A stretch of 64,000 bases of DNA from Pseudomonas putida (GCF_028682635.1 NZ_JANHLK010000008.1:124001-188000), one strand, 5' to 3'. Counted from the first letter of the stretch, positions 30,384-40,401 are shown. Notes: generated from the letters alone by a model not told the origin. Numbers and translations are program-made.

Positions 30384-30968
30384 TCAGCCGCGAGCTTCCT
30401 TGAGCAGCACGGCGATGCCGGGGTGATAGTGGCCGGCTTCGTTGCGCAATTTGCGATAGGCATAGGGGAAATACCAGGCCACGGCGCAGCTGTGCTCCTT
30501 TTGCAGGTCATCGACCATGTCCTGCAGTTCTTCGGGGGTGGCGCCTTGCTGGTTCTTGTGCGGCGCGACGAACAGGCAGCCGATTTTCAGGTCGCTGGCG
30601 TAGCTGATTTTTTTCGCGTCGCTGGTGATGTCCAGCAGGGCCTGGGTCAGGTTCAGGCTGTTGACCCGTGGCCAGCGTTGCGTGGTCTGCAGCCAGGCGC
30701 GTGCTTCGGGCGTGGCGATAAACAGATCGGCGCGGCCGTTGCGTTCGCCTTCTTCGGTCTGTTTGCGGGTGGGTGATTGTTGCAGGGTGATCATTTCGGC
30801 CATCCAGGCCGCAGCGGACAGCAGGCCGAGGTTGGCTTTTTCGTCGAGCCAGTAGGGCGTCTCGGTGTCGCCGCGCACGGCGTTATAGCGGTCGATACAG
30901 TCGAACCAGCGTTCGAGGACCGGACGCAGGAATTCCAGCTTCGGATTGCTGATGATGATGCCTTGCAT
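30384..30968 (-). CDS. hypothetical protein, unrecognised
   Basis: A 194-residue soluble protein with no signal peptide or membrane segment. It begins MQGIIISNPKLEFLRPVLERWFDCIDRY and contains PYWLDEKANLGLLSAAAWMAE, GRADLFIATPEARAWLQT and LKIGCLFVAPHKNQQGATPEELQDMV. The order acidic helix, GRADLF strand, then another strand recalls nuclease-like folds, but the expected E-x-K is absent, so no function is assigned. The ATG at 30968 has AAGGGTG upstream; a GTG at 30977 overlaps that site. Codon use matches its neighbours. Confidence 0.75.
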   Translation of the reverse strand: MQGIIISNPKLEFLRPVLERWFDCIDRYNAVRGDTETPYWLDEKANLGLLSAAAWMAEMITLQQSPTRKQTEEGERNGRADLFIATPEARAWLQTTQRWPRVNSLNLTQALLDITSDAKKISYASDLKIGCLFVAPHKNQQGATPEELQDMVDDLQKEHSCAVAWYFPYAYRKLRNEAGHYHPGIAVLLKEARG

Positions 30969-31130
30969 GGGGTTCACCCTTGTTATTGTGTTGAGGCTTG
31001 TGGCTATTTGATATCACTGCTGTGAGTGTGGCACAAGATTGACGTCACTTGATTGATCGGCGGCAGTTATTCACGGCGCCACCGCGTCTTCAATTGACGC
31101 TCCACCCCCAACCCTCTAACCTTCGCCGCT

Positions 31131-31345
31131 TGTTTCAGGTGCTCTGTGGCTTTGGGTCGACAGAGTGAAACAGGGAAGCCGGTGAGTTGAGCGCTTCATT
31201 CGATGAAGCCCCGCGATCCCGGCGCTGCCCCCGCAACGGTAAATGAGTGAAAACTGCGTCAGAAGCCACTGCGTCGATCCTTGATGCGGGAAGGCGCGCA
31301 GTCCGGCATTACGCCGCTCATGAGCCCGGAGACCGGCCTGATCCA
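31131..31345 (+). promoter_or_regulatory. adenosylcobalamin (B12) riboswitch
   Basis: The 5' leader of cobO contains the conserved landmarks of a cobalamin riboswitch: a CAGGTGCTCTGTGG start, AACAGGGAAGCCGGTG, GCTGCCCCCGCAACGGTAA (31224-31242), GCCACTG (31265-31271, the B12 box) and GAGCCCGGAGACCGGCCTG (31322-31340). Binding of adenosylcobalamin to such leaders reduces expression of the downstream cobalamin genes. The region between it and the cobO start (31346-31438) probably holds the expression platform. Confidence 0.93.
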
Positions 31346-31438
31346 TCCAAGCGGCATCACGGTGGGCGATGCCAGGCTTCTTGCCGTCTATTCTTGTGCC
31401 TGCCCGCCGTTAATCCTGCTTCAACGGAGAGCTCCCCC

Positions 31439-32050
31439 ATGTCTGATACCCCTGATCGTGACGAACGTCATCTGGCGCGCATGCTGCGCAAAAAGGCCGT
31501 GATCGACGAACGCATCGCCAATTCCCCGAACGAATGCGGCCTGCTGCTGGTGCTGACCGGCAACGGCAAAGGCAAGAGCAGCTCGGCCTTCGGCATGCTT
31601 GCGCGTGCCATGGGGCATGGCATGCAGTGCGGTGTGGTGCAGTTCATCAAGGGGCGCAACAGCACCGGCGAAGAACTGTTCTTCCGGCGCTTCCCCGAGC
31701 AGGTGCGTTTTCATGTGATGGGCGAGGGTTTTACCTGGGAGACCCAGGATCGCCAGCGCGACATCGCGGCGGCCGAAGCGGCCTGGGCGGTGTCGCAGCA
31801 ACTGCTGCGCGACCCATCGATTGGCCTGGTGGTGCTGGACGAGCTGAACATCGCCCTCAAGCACGGCTACCTCGATCTCGATCAGGTGCTTAGCGACCTG
31901 CAAGCGCGCCCGCCAATGCAGCACGTGGTGGTCACCGGTCGCGGCGCCAAGCCGGAGATGGTCGAACTGGCCGACACGGTCACTGAAATGGGCATGATCA
32001 AGCACGCCTTCCAGGCCGGTATCAAAGCGCAAAAAGGCGTCGAGCTGTGA
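31439..32050 (+). CDS. cobO: cob(I)yrinic acid a,c-diamide adenosyltransferase CobO
   Basis: Adds the 5'-deoxyadenosyl ligand from ATP to cobalt(I) corrinoids (BtuR/CobA-type). The 203-residue protein has the P-loop TGNGKGKSSSAFG and the family blocks VQFIKGRNSTGEELFF and VVLDELNIALKHGYLD. The ATG at 31439 follows GGAGAG. First gene of the cobalamin operon under the riboswitch; its stop overlaps the cobB start by 4 nt. Confidence 0.97.
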   Translation: MSDTPDRDERHLARMLRKKAVIDERIANSPNECGLLLVLTGNGKGKSSSAFGMLARAMGHGMQCGVVQFIKGRNSTGEELFFRRFPEQVRFHVMGEGFTWETQDRQRDIAAAEAAWAVSQQLLRDPSIGLVVLDELNIALKHGYLDLDQVLSDLQARPPMQHVVVTGRGAKPEMVELADTVTEMGMIKHAFQAGIKAQKGVEL

Positions 32051-33393
32051 ATCAACCTCGTCATTGCCCGGCGGTACTGATTGCCGCGCCGGCCTCCGGC
32101 CAGGGCAAGACCACCGTGACCGCCGCGCTGGCCCGGTTGCATCGCAACCAGGGACGCAAGGTGCGGGTATTCAAGTGTGGCCCGGATTTTCTCGACCCGA
32201 TGATCCTCGAACGCGCCAGCGGTGCGCCGGTGTATCAACTGGACATGTGGATGGTCGGCGAGCAGGAAAGCCGTCGCCTGTTGTGGGAGGCCGCCGCGGA
32301 GGCTGACCTGATCCTGATCGAAGGCGTCATGGGGCTGTTCGACGGTACGCCGTCGAGTGCCGATCTGGCGCGGCATTTCGGCGTGCCGGTGCTCGCTGTG
32401 ATCGACGGTACCGCCATGGCCCAGACCTTTGGCGCACTGGCCCTGGGCCTGGCGCGCTATCAGCCGGACTTGCCGTTTGCCGGCGTGCTGGCCAACCGCG
32501 TGGGCACCCTGCGTCACGCGCAACTGCTCGAAGGCAGTCTGACCGAAGGCCTGCGCTGGTACGGCGCCTTGTCTCGGGAGACCGGCATTGAATTGCCGAG
32601 CCGCCACCTGGGCCTGGTGCAAGCCAGCGAGTTGAACGACCTGGACGTGCGCCTGGATGCAGCGGCAGACGCCCTGGCCAGCAGTTGCGAAGTCGCGCTG
32701 CCACCGGCGGTGACCTTCGCCGCGCCGGATGTAATCGCGGCCGAACCGCTTCTGGCTGGCGTGCGCATCGCCGTGGCCCGTGATGAGGCGTTTGCCTTCA
32801 CCTATGGCGCCAGCCTGGATCTGTTGCGGGCGATGGGTGCCGAGTTGCGGTTTTTCTCGCCGATCCGTGACGCTGTTTTGCCCGAGGCGGACAGCTTGTA
32901 TCTGCCGGGCGGTTATCCGGAATTGCACCATGTGGCGCTGTCGCAGAACACCTCGATGTTGGCGGCGATCCGCGCGCATCACGCGGCGGGCAAACCCTTG
33001 TTGGCGGAATGTGGCGGGATGCTTTATCTGCTCGACTCGTTGACCGATGTTGAGGGTACTCGGGCAGAGCTGGTCGGCTTGTTGAAGGGCGATGCGGTGA
33101 TGCAGAAGCGCCTGGCTGCGTTGGCCTTGCAGGCGGTGGAGCTACCGGAAGGTTCACTGCGTGGGCACACTTATCATCATTCCTTGACCACCACCGAACT
33201 GACACCGATTGCCCGGGGCTTGAGCCCTAACGGCGGACGCGGGGCAGAGGCGGTTTATCGTGAGGGGCGGATGACGGCCTCTTATGTGCATTTTTATTTT
33301 CCGTCCAATCCGAAGGCGGTTGCCGCGTTGTTTGCACCCGACCTTGAGGCCGCCTTCGCTGGCAAGCCAGCTCCTACAGCGAAGAGGCCATGA
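32047..33393 (+). CDS. cobB: cobyrinic acid a,c-diamide synthase CobB (CbiA type)
   Basis: Amidates the a and c carboxylates of cobyrinic acid using glutamine and ATP. The 448-residue protein has an N-terminal P-loop domain (APASGQGKTTVTAAL) and a C-terminal class I glutamine amidotransferase domain with the nucleophile in LLAECGGMLYLLD. The start is a GTG in a GTGA overlap with cobO. The last residues ([13 protein letters not shown]) are encoded by a REP element at 33352-33379, so the C-terminus was changed by a repeat insertion. It overlaps bluB by 4 nt. Confidence 0.95.
   Translation: MNQPRHCPAVLIAAPASGQGKTTVTAALARLHRNQGRKVRVFKCGPDFLDPMILERASGAPVYQLDMWMVGEQESRRLLWEAAAEADLILIEGVMGLFDGTPSSADLARHFGVPVLAVIDGTAMAQTFGALALGLARYQPDLPFAGVLANRVGTLRHAQLLEGSLTEGLRWYGALSRETGIELPSRHLGLVQASELNDLDVRLDAAADALASSCEVALPPAVTFAAPDVIAAEPLLAGVRIAVARDEAFAFTYGASLDLLRAMGAELRFFSPIRDAVLPEADSLYLPGGYPELHHVALSQNTSMLAAIRAHHAAGKPLLAECGGMLYLLDSLTDVEGTRAELVGLLKGDAVMQKRLAALALQAVELPEGSLRGHTYHHSLTTTELTPIARGLSPNGGRGAEAVYREGRMTASYVHFYFPSNPKAVAALFAPDLEAAFAGKPAPTAKRP
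33352..33379. repeat. single REP element inside the 3' end of cobB
   Basis: The GGAGCTGGCTTGCCAGCGAAGG class REP, in its CTTCGCTGGCAAGCCAGC orientation, lies within the cobB reading frame and is followed by CGAAGAGGCC, a common REP flank, directly before the bluB ATG at 33390. Confidence 0.88.
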
Positions 33394-34040
33394 CCGACAA
33401 CGCCTTCTCCGAAGCCGAACGCGATGCGGTCTACCGCGCCATTGGCGAACGCCGCGACATGCGCCACTTCGCCGGCGGCACGGTCGAGCCCGATTTACTG
33501 CGGCGCCTGCTCGAAGCCGCGCATCAGGCCCCGAGTGTTGGCCTGATGCAGCCCTGGCGCTTCATCCGCATCAGTGACCGCGCGCTACGCAGCCAGATCC
33601 AGGTCCTGGTGGAGCAGGAGCGCGTGCGCACCGCCGAGGCCCTGGGTGAGCGCACCGACGAGTTCATGCAGCTCAAGGTCGAGGGCATCAACGATTGCGC
33701 CGAGGTGCTGGTCGCCGCGCTGATGGACGATCGCGAACGGCATATCTTCGGTCGTCGTACCCTGCCGGAAATGGACCTGGCCTCGTTGTCCTGCGCGATC
33801 CAGAACCTCTGGCTGGCATCCCGCGCCGAAGGGCTGGGCATGGGCTGGGTCTCGCTGTTCGAGCCGCAAGCCCTGGCGGACCTGCTGGGCCTGCCGCCGG
33901 GTGCCAAGCCCTTGGCGATTCTTTGCCTGGGACCGGTCAAGGCCTTTTATCCGGCACCGATGCTGGTACTCGAAGGCTGGGCGCAGGCGCGTCCGCTGAG
34001 TGAGCTGTTGTATGAAAACTATTGGGGAGAGAGTCAATGA
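33390..34040 (+). CDS. bluB: 5,6-dimethylbenzimidazole synthase BluB
   Basis: Flavin-destroying enzyme of the nitroreductase fold that converts reduced FMN and O2 to dimethylbenzimidazole, the lower ligand of B12. The 216-residue protein has the N-terminal FMN contact [25 protein letters not shown], and [10 protein letters not shown] near the C-terminus, as in BluB. The start is an ATGA overlap with cobB, and its likely ribosome site GAAGAGG belongs to the REP flank. Presence of bluB means the strain can make its own lower ligand aerobically. Confidence 0.95.
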   Translation: MTDNAFSEAERDAVYRAIGERRDMRHFAGGTVEPDLLRRLLEAAHQAPSVGLMQPWRFIRISDRALRSQIQVLVEQERVRTAEALGERTDEFMQLKVEGINDCAEVLVAALMDDRERHIFGRRTLPEMDLASLSCAIQNLWLASRAEGLGMGWVSLFEPQALADLLGLPPGAKPLAILCLGPVKAFYPAPMLVLEGWAQARPLSELLYENYWGESQ

Positions 34041-34945
34041 GTGTGGCGTTGTTGAGTGTCGCCGCGGTGGCGCTGGATGCGCTGCTGGGTGAACCCAAAC
34101 GCTGGCATCCGCTGGTGGCGTTCGGCCGATTTGCCGAGCGCATCGAGCAACGTTTCAATGGCGGCGGTCGCGGCTGGCGCAGCCATGGGGTCACCGCGTG
34201 GGTGATCGCCGTGTTGCCGCTGACCCTGTTGGCCACGGCATTTTCCTGGGCGCCCTACGTCGGCTGGATCGTCGAGATTCTTGCGCTCTATTGCGCCCTG
34301 GGCATGCGCAGCCTCGGCGAGCATGTCACGCCTGTGGCGAAGGCTTTGCGCAGCGATAATCTTGAAGAAGCACGCCAACGCGTGAGTTATCTGGTCAGCC
34401 GTAAAACCAGCGATCTGGATGAAACCGCCGTCGCCCGTGCCGCCACCGAATCGGTGCTGGAAAACGGCAGTGACGCGGTGTTTGCCGCATTGTTCTGGTT
34501 TGCCGTGGCTGGCGCGCCGGGCGTGGTGCTCTACCGTTTGAGCAACACTCTGGACGCGATGTGGGGCTATCGCAACGAGCGCTTCGAGCGGTTCGGCTGG
34601 GCGGCGGCGAAGATCGACGATGTGCTCAACTACATTCCCGCGCGTCTGGTGGCGTTGACCTACGCGCTGCTGGGCAAGACCCGCCTGGCGTTGAAATGCT
34701 GGCGCACCCAGGGGCCGACCTGGGATAGCCCGAATGCCGGCCCGGTGATGGCGGCGGGTGCTGGTGCGTTGGGCGTCGAGTTGGGCGGGCCGGCGATTTA
34801 TCACGGTGAACTGCATCAGCGCCCGAAGCTGGGCGAGGGCGTGCCGGCGGATGCCGACGCCATCGACCGCGGCTGGCAACTGGTCCAGCGAGGGGTATGG
34901 TTGTGGCTGCTGATTTTGTGCGTGGGGGCTGAATTTTATGCTTGA
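34037..34945 (+). CDS. cbiB: adenosylcobinamide-phosphate synthase CbiB (CobD of P. denitrificans)
   Basis: Inner membrane enzyme that attaches aminopropanol phosphate to adenosylcobyric acid. The 302-residue protein has several membrane segments and the family blocks [19 protein letters not shown] near the N-terminus, [25 protein letters not shown] and [28 protein letters not shown]. The ATG at 34037 overlaps the bluB stop by 4 nt and its own stop overlaps the next gene by 8 nt. Confidence 0.95.
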   Translation: MSVALLSVAAVALDALLGEPKRWHPLVAFGRFAERIEQRFNGGGRGWRSHGVTAWVIAVLPLTLLATAFSWAPYVGWIVEILALYCALGMRSLGEHVTPVAKALRSDNLEEARQRVSYLVSRKTSDLDETAVARAATESVLENGSDAVFAALFWFAVAGAPGVVLYRLSNTLDAMWGYRNERFERFGWAAAKIDDVLNYIPARLVALTYALLGKTRLALKCWRTQGPTWDSPNAGPVMAAGAGALGVELGGPAIYHGELHQRPKLGEGVPADADAIDRGWQLVQRGVWLWLLILCVGAEFYA

Positions 34946-35930
34946 GCACGGTGGACGACTGCGCAAGGCGGCGCACGATTACGGCATTGACGAAGCCGAT
35001 TGGCTCGACCTGTCCAGCGGCCTGGCGCCCTGGCCGTTTCCCGTGCCCGACATCCCGCTGCGCGCCTGGGCGCGGTTGCCGGAAACCGATGACGGCCTGG
35101 AGCAGGCGGCCTGCGACTATTACGGCACCCTGCAGGCATTGCCGGTCGCCGGCTCACAGATGGCCATCCAGTTACTGCCGCGCTTGCGCCGGGCGGGTAA
35201 GGTCGGCGTGCTGTCGCCTTGTTACGCCGAGCATGCCGAGGCGTGGCGGCGCAATGGCTACATCGTGCGCGAGGTGCTGGAGCAGGAAGTCGACTTCTTC
35301 GTCGACAGCCTCGACGTGCTGGTGGTGGTCAACCCGAACAACCCGACCGGGCTGAACCTGACGCCCGCGCGTCTGCTCGACTGGCATTCGCGCCTGGCCC
35401 CGCGCGGTGGCTGGCTGGTGGTGGACGAGGCCTTCATGGACAACACGCCGCACCTGAGCGTGGCGCCGTTTGCCCATCAGGTCGGTTTGATCGTGCTGCG
35501 CTCCTTTGGCAAGTTTTTCGGCCTGGCCGGGGTACGCCTGGGTTTTGTCCTCGCGGAGCGCCGGTTGCTCAAGCTGCTCGCCGAGCAGGTCGGGCCGTGG
35601 GCGGTCAGCGGGCCGACCCGGGTGCTCGGCCAGGCATGCCTGCGCGACACCGAAGGGCACACGCGCCAGCGCTTGCGTACCGATGAGGCCAGCGCGCGGC
35701 TGGCCACCTTGTTGACGCAATACGGCCTCGAGCCCCAGGGCGGTTGCGCCCTGTTCCAGTGGCTGAGCACCGAGCGCGCCGAACTGCTTCACGACTTCAT
35801 GGCCCGGCGCGGCATTCTGCTGCGCCTGTTCACTCACAACAGCAGCTTGCGTTTCGGCCTGCCTGGCGATGAAGCCGACTGGGCACGTCTCGCTTCGGCG
35901 CTGGACGCCTACGCCAAGGAACACCCATGA
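34938..35930 (+). CDS. cobD: threonine-phosphate decarboxylase (CobD of Salmonella, CobC of P. denitrificans)
   Basis: PLP enzyme of the aminotransferase class that makes aminopropanol phosphate from threonine phosphate for the CbiB step. The 330-residue protein starts [17 protein letters not shown], with [12 protein letters not shown] (PLP-phosphate and Asn region) and the PLP lysine in [16 protein letters not shown]. It sits directly after its partner cbiB with an 8-nt overlap. Confidence 0.95.
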   Translation: MLEHGGRLRKAAHDYGIDEADWLDLSSGLAPWPFPVPDIPLRAWARLPETDDGLEQAACDYYGTLQALPVAGSQMAIQLLPRLRRAGKVGVLSPCYAEHAEAWRRNGYIVREVLEQEVDFFVDSLDVLVVVNPNNPTGLNLTPARLLDWHSRLAPRGGWLVVDEAFMDNTPHLSVAPFAHQVGLIVLRSFGKFFGLAGVRLGFVLAERRLLKLLAEQVGPWAVSGPTRVLGQACLRDTEGHTRQRLRTDEASARLATLLTQYGLEPQGGCALFQWLSTERAELLHDFMARRGILLRLFTHNSSLRFGLPGDEADWARLASALDAYAKEHP

Positions 35931-37378
35931 GCACGCTGATGGTGCAGGGCACCACCTCCGACGCCGGTAAAAGCACCCTGGTAACGGCGCTGTGCCGCTG
36001 GGTGACACGCCAGGGTGTCCGCGTGGTGCCGTTCAAGCCGCAGAACATGGCGCTCAACAGCGCGGTGACCGCCGACGGTGGCGAGATCGGCCGCGCCCAA
36101 GCGGTGCAGGCCCAGGCCGCCCATCTTGAACCCCACACCGACATGAACCCGGTGCTGCTCAAACCCAACAGCGATACCGGCGCCCAGGTGATCATTCATG
36201 GTCGTGCGGTCACGACCATGAACGCCGTGGCCTATCACGACTACAAGGCTATCGCCATGCAAGCGGTGCTGGCCTCCCATGAACGCTTGAGCGCGGCCTA
36301 TCCCGTGGTGATGGTCGAAGGCGCGGGCTCACCGGCCGAGATCAACCTGCGTGCGGGCGACATCGCCAACATGGGCTTTGCCGAAGCGGTGGATTGCCCG
36401 GTGGTGCTGATCGCCGACATCAATCGCGGTGGGGTTTTCGCCCATTTAATGGGCACCCTGGAACTGCTGTCGCCTAGCGAACAGGCGCGGGTCAAAGGCT
36501 TCATCATCAATCGTTTTCGTGGCGACATCGCGCTGCTGCAACCCGGCCTCGACTGGCTCGAGGCGCGCACCGGTAAACCGGTGATCGGCGTGCTGCCCTA
36601 CGTGATGGACTTGCACCTGGAAGCCGAGGACGGCATCGATCAGCGCCAGGCCGACAAGGCCGGGCAACTGTTGAAAGTGGTGGTGCCGGTGTTGCCGCGC
36701 ATCAGCAACCACACCGATTTCGATCCCCTGCGCCTGCACCCGCAAGTGGACCTGCAATTCATCGGCCCCGGCCAGGCGATTCCACCGGCCGACCTGATCA
36801 TTCTTCCTGGCTCGAAAAGCGTGCGCAGCGATCTTGCGTACCTGCGTGCCAATGGTTGGGACACCGCGATTTCCCGGCATTTGCGCTATGGCGGAAAGGT
36901 CCTGGGTATTTGCGGTGGTCTGCAGATGCTGGGGGAGCAGGTGCATGATCCGCTGGGGCTGGAAGGGGCGTCGGGCTCGAGTGCGGGGTTGGGGCTGTTG
37001 GCGTTTGAAACGCAGTTGGAAGAAGAGAAGCAGCTGCGCAACGTGCGTGGGCGCCTGGCGCTGGAGAATGCTGAGGTCAGCGGTTATGAAATCCATGCTG
37101 GCGTCACTACCGGACCGGCATTGGAAAACGCTGCCGTGCAGCTCGATGACGGCCGCTGCGACGGTGCGCAAAGTCGCGACGGGCAGATTTTCGGCACTTA
37201 CCTGCATGGCCTGTTCGAGTCACCAGCGGCGTGCAGTGCGCTGTTGCGCTGGGCGGGATTGCAGGATGTGCAGGACGTGGATTACCACGGGTTGCGCGAG
37301 CGGGATATCGAGCGGTTGGCGGATCTGGTGGAGAAGCATCTGGATACCGGACTGCTGCGTGAGCTCTGTGGGATTTGA
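35927..37378 (+). CDS. cobQ: cobyric acid synthase CobQ
   Basis: Amidates the b, d, e and g side chains of adenosylcobyrinic acid a,c-diamide. The 483-residue protein has an N-terminal synthetase domain ([30 protein letters not shown]) and a C-terminal glutamine amidotransferase domain with nucleophile Cys in [11 protein letters not shown]. It overlaps cobD by 4 nt. It is the last gene before the only sizeable gap of the operon (122 nt), which holds a REP pair. Confidence 0.97.
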   Translation: MSTLMVQGTTSDAGKSTLVTALCRWVTRQGVRVVPFKPQNMALNSAVTADGGEIGRAQAVQAQAAHLEPHTDMNPVLLKPNSDTGAQVIIHGRAVTTMNAVAYHDYKAIAMQAVLASHERLSAAYPVVMVEGAGSPAEINLRAGDIANMGFAEAVDCPVVLIADINRGGVFAHLMGTLELLSPSEQARVKGFIINRFRGDIALLQPGLDWLEARTGKPVIGVLPYVMDLHLEAEDGIDQRQADKAGQLLKVVVPVLPRISNHTDFDPLRLHPQVDLQFIGPGQAIPPADLIILPGSKSVRSDLAYLRANGWDTAISRHLRYGGKVLGICGGLQMLGEQVHDPLGLEGASGSSAGLGLLAFETQLEEEKQLRNVRGRLALENAEVSGYEIHAGVTTGPALENAAVQLDDGRCDGAQSRDGQIFGTYLHGLFESPAACSALLRWAGLQDVQDVDYHGLRERDIERLADLVEKHLDTGLLRELCGI

Positions 37379-37393
37379 GTTGGCTTTACCGGA

Positions 37394-37464
37394 CCCTTCG
37401 CGGGCAAGCCCGCTCCTACAGTTTGACCGCGTTTCCCTGTAGGAGCGGGCTTGCCCGCGAAGGG
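37394..37464. repeat. inverted pair of REP elements inside the cob operon
   Basis: Perfectly complementary REP copies with cores GAGCGGGCTTGCCCGCGAAG, at about 37394-37421 and 37437-37464, in the 122-nt cobQ-cobU gap. It is the only break in an otherwise overlapping gene string and could form a stable mRNA stem. Confidence 0.92.
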
Positions 37465-37500
37465 GCCCGTCATGACACCGCACAATTTATGGAATAAACC

Positions 37501-38022
37501 ATGCTCCAACTGATCCTCGGCGGCGCCCGCTCCGGCAAGAGTCGCCTGGCTGAAAAACTGGCAACCGACAGCCAACTCCAAGTGACCTACATCGCCACCA
37601 GCCAACCCCTGGACGGCGAAATGAACGAGCGCGTCGCCCATCACCGCGCCCGCCGTCCCGCCGAATGGGCGTTGATCGAAGAGCCGCTGGAACTGGCCCG
37701 CGTCCTGCGCGAGAACGCCAGCGCCGAGCGCTGCCTGCTGGTGGATTGCCTGACGCTGTGGCTGACCAACCTGCTGATGCTGGACGATGCCGAACGCCTG
37801 AACGCCGAGCGCGAAGCCTTGCTCGAATGCCTGGCCTCATTGCCGGGTGAAATCATTTTTGTCAGCAACGAGACCGGAATGGGTGTCGTGCCGCTGGGCG
37901 AATTGACTCGTCGTTATGTCGATGAAGCCGGTTGGCTGCATCAAGCCCTGGCCGAGCGTTGTCAGCGTGTCATCCTGGCCGTCGCCGGCCTGCCCCTGAC
38001 TTTGAAAGGAACTGCGTTATGA
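37501..38022 (+). CDS. cobU: adenosylcobinamide kinase / GTP:cobinamide-phosphate guanylyltransferase
   Basis: Bifunctional enzyme (CobP in P. denitrificans) activating adenosylcobinamide as its GDP derivative. The 173-residue protein has the P-loop [15 protein letters not shown], the guanylylation-site region [12 protein letters not shown] with the His, and [12 protein letters not shown] followed by [11 protein letters not shown]. It overlaps cobT by 4 nt. Confidence 0.96.
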   Translation: MLQLILGGARSGKSRLAEKLATDSQLQVTYIATSQPLDGEMNERVAHHRARRPAEWALIEEPLELARVLRENASAERCLLVDCLTLWLTNLLMLDDAERLNAEREALLECLASLPGEIIFVSNETGMGVVPLGELTRRYVDEAGWLHQALAERCQRVILAVAGLPLTLKGTAL

Positions 38023-39074
38023 GCCCATCGTGGTGGCTGACCCCGTGCCAACCGATCGACGCCCAGGCGGTCGAGCAGGCGCAAGCCCGTCAACAGCAAC
38101 TGACCAAACCGGCCGGGTCGCTCGGTCAGCTTGAGTCGGTGGCGGTACAACTGGCCGGGCTCCAGGGGCAGGTCAAGCCGAGTCTGGAGCGGTTGTGGAT
38201 CGCGATTTTTGCCGGTGACCATGGTGTGGTGGCCGAGGGGGTGTCGGCCTATCCCCAGGAAGTCACCGGGCAGATGCTGCACAACTTCGTCAGCGGCGGT
38301 GCGGCGATCAGCGTGTTGGCGCGGCAGTTGGGCGCCTCCCTGGAAGTGGTCGACCTCGGCACCATCACCCCGTCGTTGAACCTGACGGGTGTGCGTCACC
38401 TGAACATTGGTCCGGGCACGGCGAATTTCGCCCGGGGTCCGGCGATGACCCAGGCTCAGGGCGAACGCGCCTTGCTGGCCGGTCGCGACAGTGTGCAGCG
38501 TGCCATCGCGATGGGCGCGCAACTGTTCATCGGTGGCGAAATGGGCATCGGCAACACCACAGCGGCCAGCGCCCTGGCCTGTGCCTTGCTGGATTGTCCT
38601 GTGGTGCATATGACCGGGCCCGGTACCGGGCTGGATGCGACGGGTGTCAGTCACAAAGCTCAAGTGATCGAGCGCGCGCTGGCCTTGCACGACGCCCATC
38701 GGGGCGATGCGCTGCAGACCCTGTTCAACCTCGGTGGTTTTGAAATCGCGGCACTGGTCGGCGCCTACCTGGCTAGCGCCCAGCACGGCATCGCGGTATT
38801 GGTGGACGGGTTCATCTGCAGCGTCGCGGCGTTGGTGGCGGTGCGTTTGAATCCGTCGTGCCGGCCATGGTTGTTGTTCGGTCATCGCGGAGCCGAGCCG
38901 GGCCATCGCCATGTGCTCGAAACCCTGCATGCCCAACCCTTGCTGGACCTCGGGCTTCGCCTGGGCGAAGGCAGTGGCGCCGCGTTGGCCGTGCCATTGC
39001 TGCGCCTGGCCTGCGACCTGCACGGGCAGATGGCGACGTTCGCCGAAGCGGCGGTAGCGGATCGTCCGGCATGA
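38019..39074 (+). CDS. cobT: nicotinate-nucleotide:dimethylbenzimidazole phosphoribosyltransferase
   Basis: Makes alpha-ribazole phosphate from dimethylbenzimidazole, supplied here by BluB. The 351-residue protein has [10 protein letters not shown] near the N-terminus, [38 protein letters not shown], and the catalytic Glu region [16 protein letters not shown]. The start ATG overlaps cobU by 4 nt, and cobT overlaps cobC by 4 nt. Confidence 0.97.
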   Translation: MSPSWWLTPCQPIDAQAVEQAQARQQQLTKPAGSLGQLESVAVQLAGLQGQVKPSLERLWIAIFAGDHGVVAEGVSAYPQEVTGQMLHNFVSGGAAISVLARQLGASLEVVDLGTITPSLNLTGVRHLNIGPGTANFARGPAMTQAQGERALLAGRDSVQRAIAMGAQLFIGGEMGIGNTTAASALACALLDCPVVHMTGPGTGLDATGVSHKAQVIERALALHDAHRGDALQTLFNLGGFEIAALVGAYLASAQHGIAVLVDGFICSVAALVAVRLNPSCRPWLLFGHRGAEPGHRHVLETLHAQPLLDLGLRLGEGSGAALAVPLLRLACDLHGQMATFAEAAVADRPA

Positions 39075-39646
39075 TTTTGCATCTGGATCTGTTGCGTCAC
39101 GGTGAAACCGAACTCGGCGGCGGCTTGCGCGGCAGCCTCGACGACGCGCTGACGGACAAGGGCTGGGCGCAGATGCGCGAAGCGGTGGCGCAGCAGGGGC
39201 CCTGGGATCGCCTGGTCAGTTCGCCGTTGCAGCGTTGTGCACGATTCGCCGAAGAACTGGCGGTGCAATCAGGGCTGCCGATCGAGCTGGACAGCAACCT
39301 GCAAGAACTGCACTTCGGTGCCTGGGAGGGGCAGAGTGCCGCGGCGTTGATGGAAACCGACGCCCAGGCCCTGGGTTTGTTCTGGGCGGATCCTTATGCC
39401 TTTACCCCGCCTGAGGGCGAACCGGTCACGGACTTTTCCGCGCGGGTGCTGGCGGCGGTGGCGCGTTTGCATGAGCGGTACGCCGGGGAACGTGTGCTGC
39501 TGATCAGTCATGGCGGGGTCATGCGATTATTGCTGGCCCATGCCCGGGGCCTGCCACGCGAGCAACTGCTGAATGTCGAAGTGGCGCATGGGGCGCTGTT
39601 CTCGCTGGCGGTCGAGCCCGGTGGTGTATTGAAGGAAGTGCGCTGA
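39071..39646 (+). CDS. cobC: alpha-ribazole phosphatase, histidine phosphatase family
   Basis: Phosphoglycerate-mutase-type phosphatase of 191 residues that removes phosphate from alpha-ribazole phosphate or cobalamin phosphate. The catalytic motif is LLRHGETE near the N-terminus, with LVSSPLQRC, the acid in [11 protein letters not shown] and the second His in LISHGGVMR. The specific role is inferred from its place between cobT and cobS. It overlaps cobT by 4 nt. Confidence 0.92.
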   Translation: MILHLDLLRHGETELGGGLRGSLDDALTDKGWAQMREAVAQQGPWDRLVSSPLQRCARFAEELAVQSGLPIELDSNLQELHFGAWEGQSAAALMETDAQALGLFWADPYAFTPPEGEPVTDFSARVLAAVARLHERYAGERVLLISHGGVMRLLLAHARGLPREQLLNVEVAHGALFSLAVEPGGVLKEVR

Positions 39647-39648
39647 AT

Positions 39649-40380
39649 ATGTTGCCGTTCTGGATCGCCCTGCAATTTCTCAGCAGCCTGCCGATTCGCC
39701 TGCCGGGCATGCCGACGCCTGAGGAACTGGGGCGCTCGCTGCTGTTTTATCCGCTGGTGGGTTTGCTGTTCGGCGCGATTCTATGGGCGCTGAACTGGCT
39801 GTTGCTGGGCACGCCATTGTTGCTTCATGCGGCATTGTTGCTGGCGGTGTGGGTGCTGCTCAGCGGCGCGCTGCACCTGGACGGCCTGGCCGACAGCGCC
39901 GATGCCTGGCTGGGCGGATTCGGCGATCGTGAGCGTACATTGACGATCATGAAGGATCCACGCAGCGGGCCGATCGCAGTGGTCACACTGGTGTTGGTGT
40001 TGCTGTTGAAATTTGCCGCACTGGTGGCGCTGATCGAACAGCAGCATGCACTGGCCCTGATCATCGTTCCCTTGATCAGTCGCAGCGCGCTGCTGGGATT
40101 ATTCCTCACCACGTCCTATGTGCGTCCCGGTGGCTTGGGTCAGGCGCTGGCCGATCATCTTCCGCGCTTGGCGGGCAAGCAGGTGTTGGCGGCCAGTAGC
40201 CTGTTGTGCGTGCTGATCGCCGGTCTCAGCGCCGTATGGGCGCTGTTGCTGGCAGCGTTGATTTTCGTCTGGCTGAGGCAGGTGATGCTGCGTCGATTGG
40301 GTGGCACGACGGGAGACACGGCGGGGGCGTTGCTGGAATTGCTGGAAGTTGCGATCCTCGCAGGACTTGCACTTATTTAA
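39649..40380 (+). CDS. cobS: adenosylcobinamide-GDP ribazoletransferase (cobalamin synthase)
   Basis: Integral membrane enzyme (CobV in P. denitrificans) that joins the nucleotide loop to adenosylcobinamide-GDP, the last assembly step. The 243-residue protein has about six membrane segments and the family signature LHLDGLADSADAWLGGFGDRERTLTIMKDPRSG. The ATG at 39649 lies 2 nt after cobC. Last gene of the operon; a MarR gene begins 21 nt later with an operator-like palindrome in between. Confidence 0.96.
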   Translation: MLPFWIALQFLSSLPIRLPGMPTPEELGRSLLFYPLVGLLFGAILWALNWLLLGTPLLLHAALLLAVWVLLSGALHLDGLADSADAWLGGFGDRERTLTIMKDPRSGPIAVVTLVLVLLLKFAALVALIEQQHALALIIVPLISRSALLGLFLTTSYVRPGGLGQALADHLPRLAGKQVLAASSLLCVLIAGLSAVWALLLAALIFVWLRQVMLRRLGGTTGDTAGALLELLEVAILAGLALI

Positions 40381-40382
40381 CC

Positions 40383-40398
40383 ACGGGTATATACACGC
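40383..40398. promoter_or_regulatory. operator-like palindrome before the marR gene
   Basis: ACGGGTATATACACGC, matching 14 of 16 positions of the perfect palindrome at 40828-40843. It lies 3 nt before the marR start, where a bound repressor would block its own expression. It is inferred to be an autoregulatory site. Confidence 0.6.
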
Positions 40399-40401
40399 AT
40401 C

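Noticed and set aside
30384..30968. Calling the unknown protein a restriction-type nuclease
   Set aside because: The strand order is only suggestive and the catalytic E-x-K is not present, so no function was assigned.
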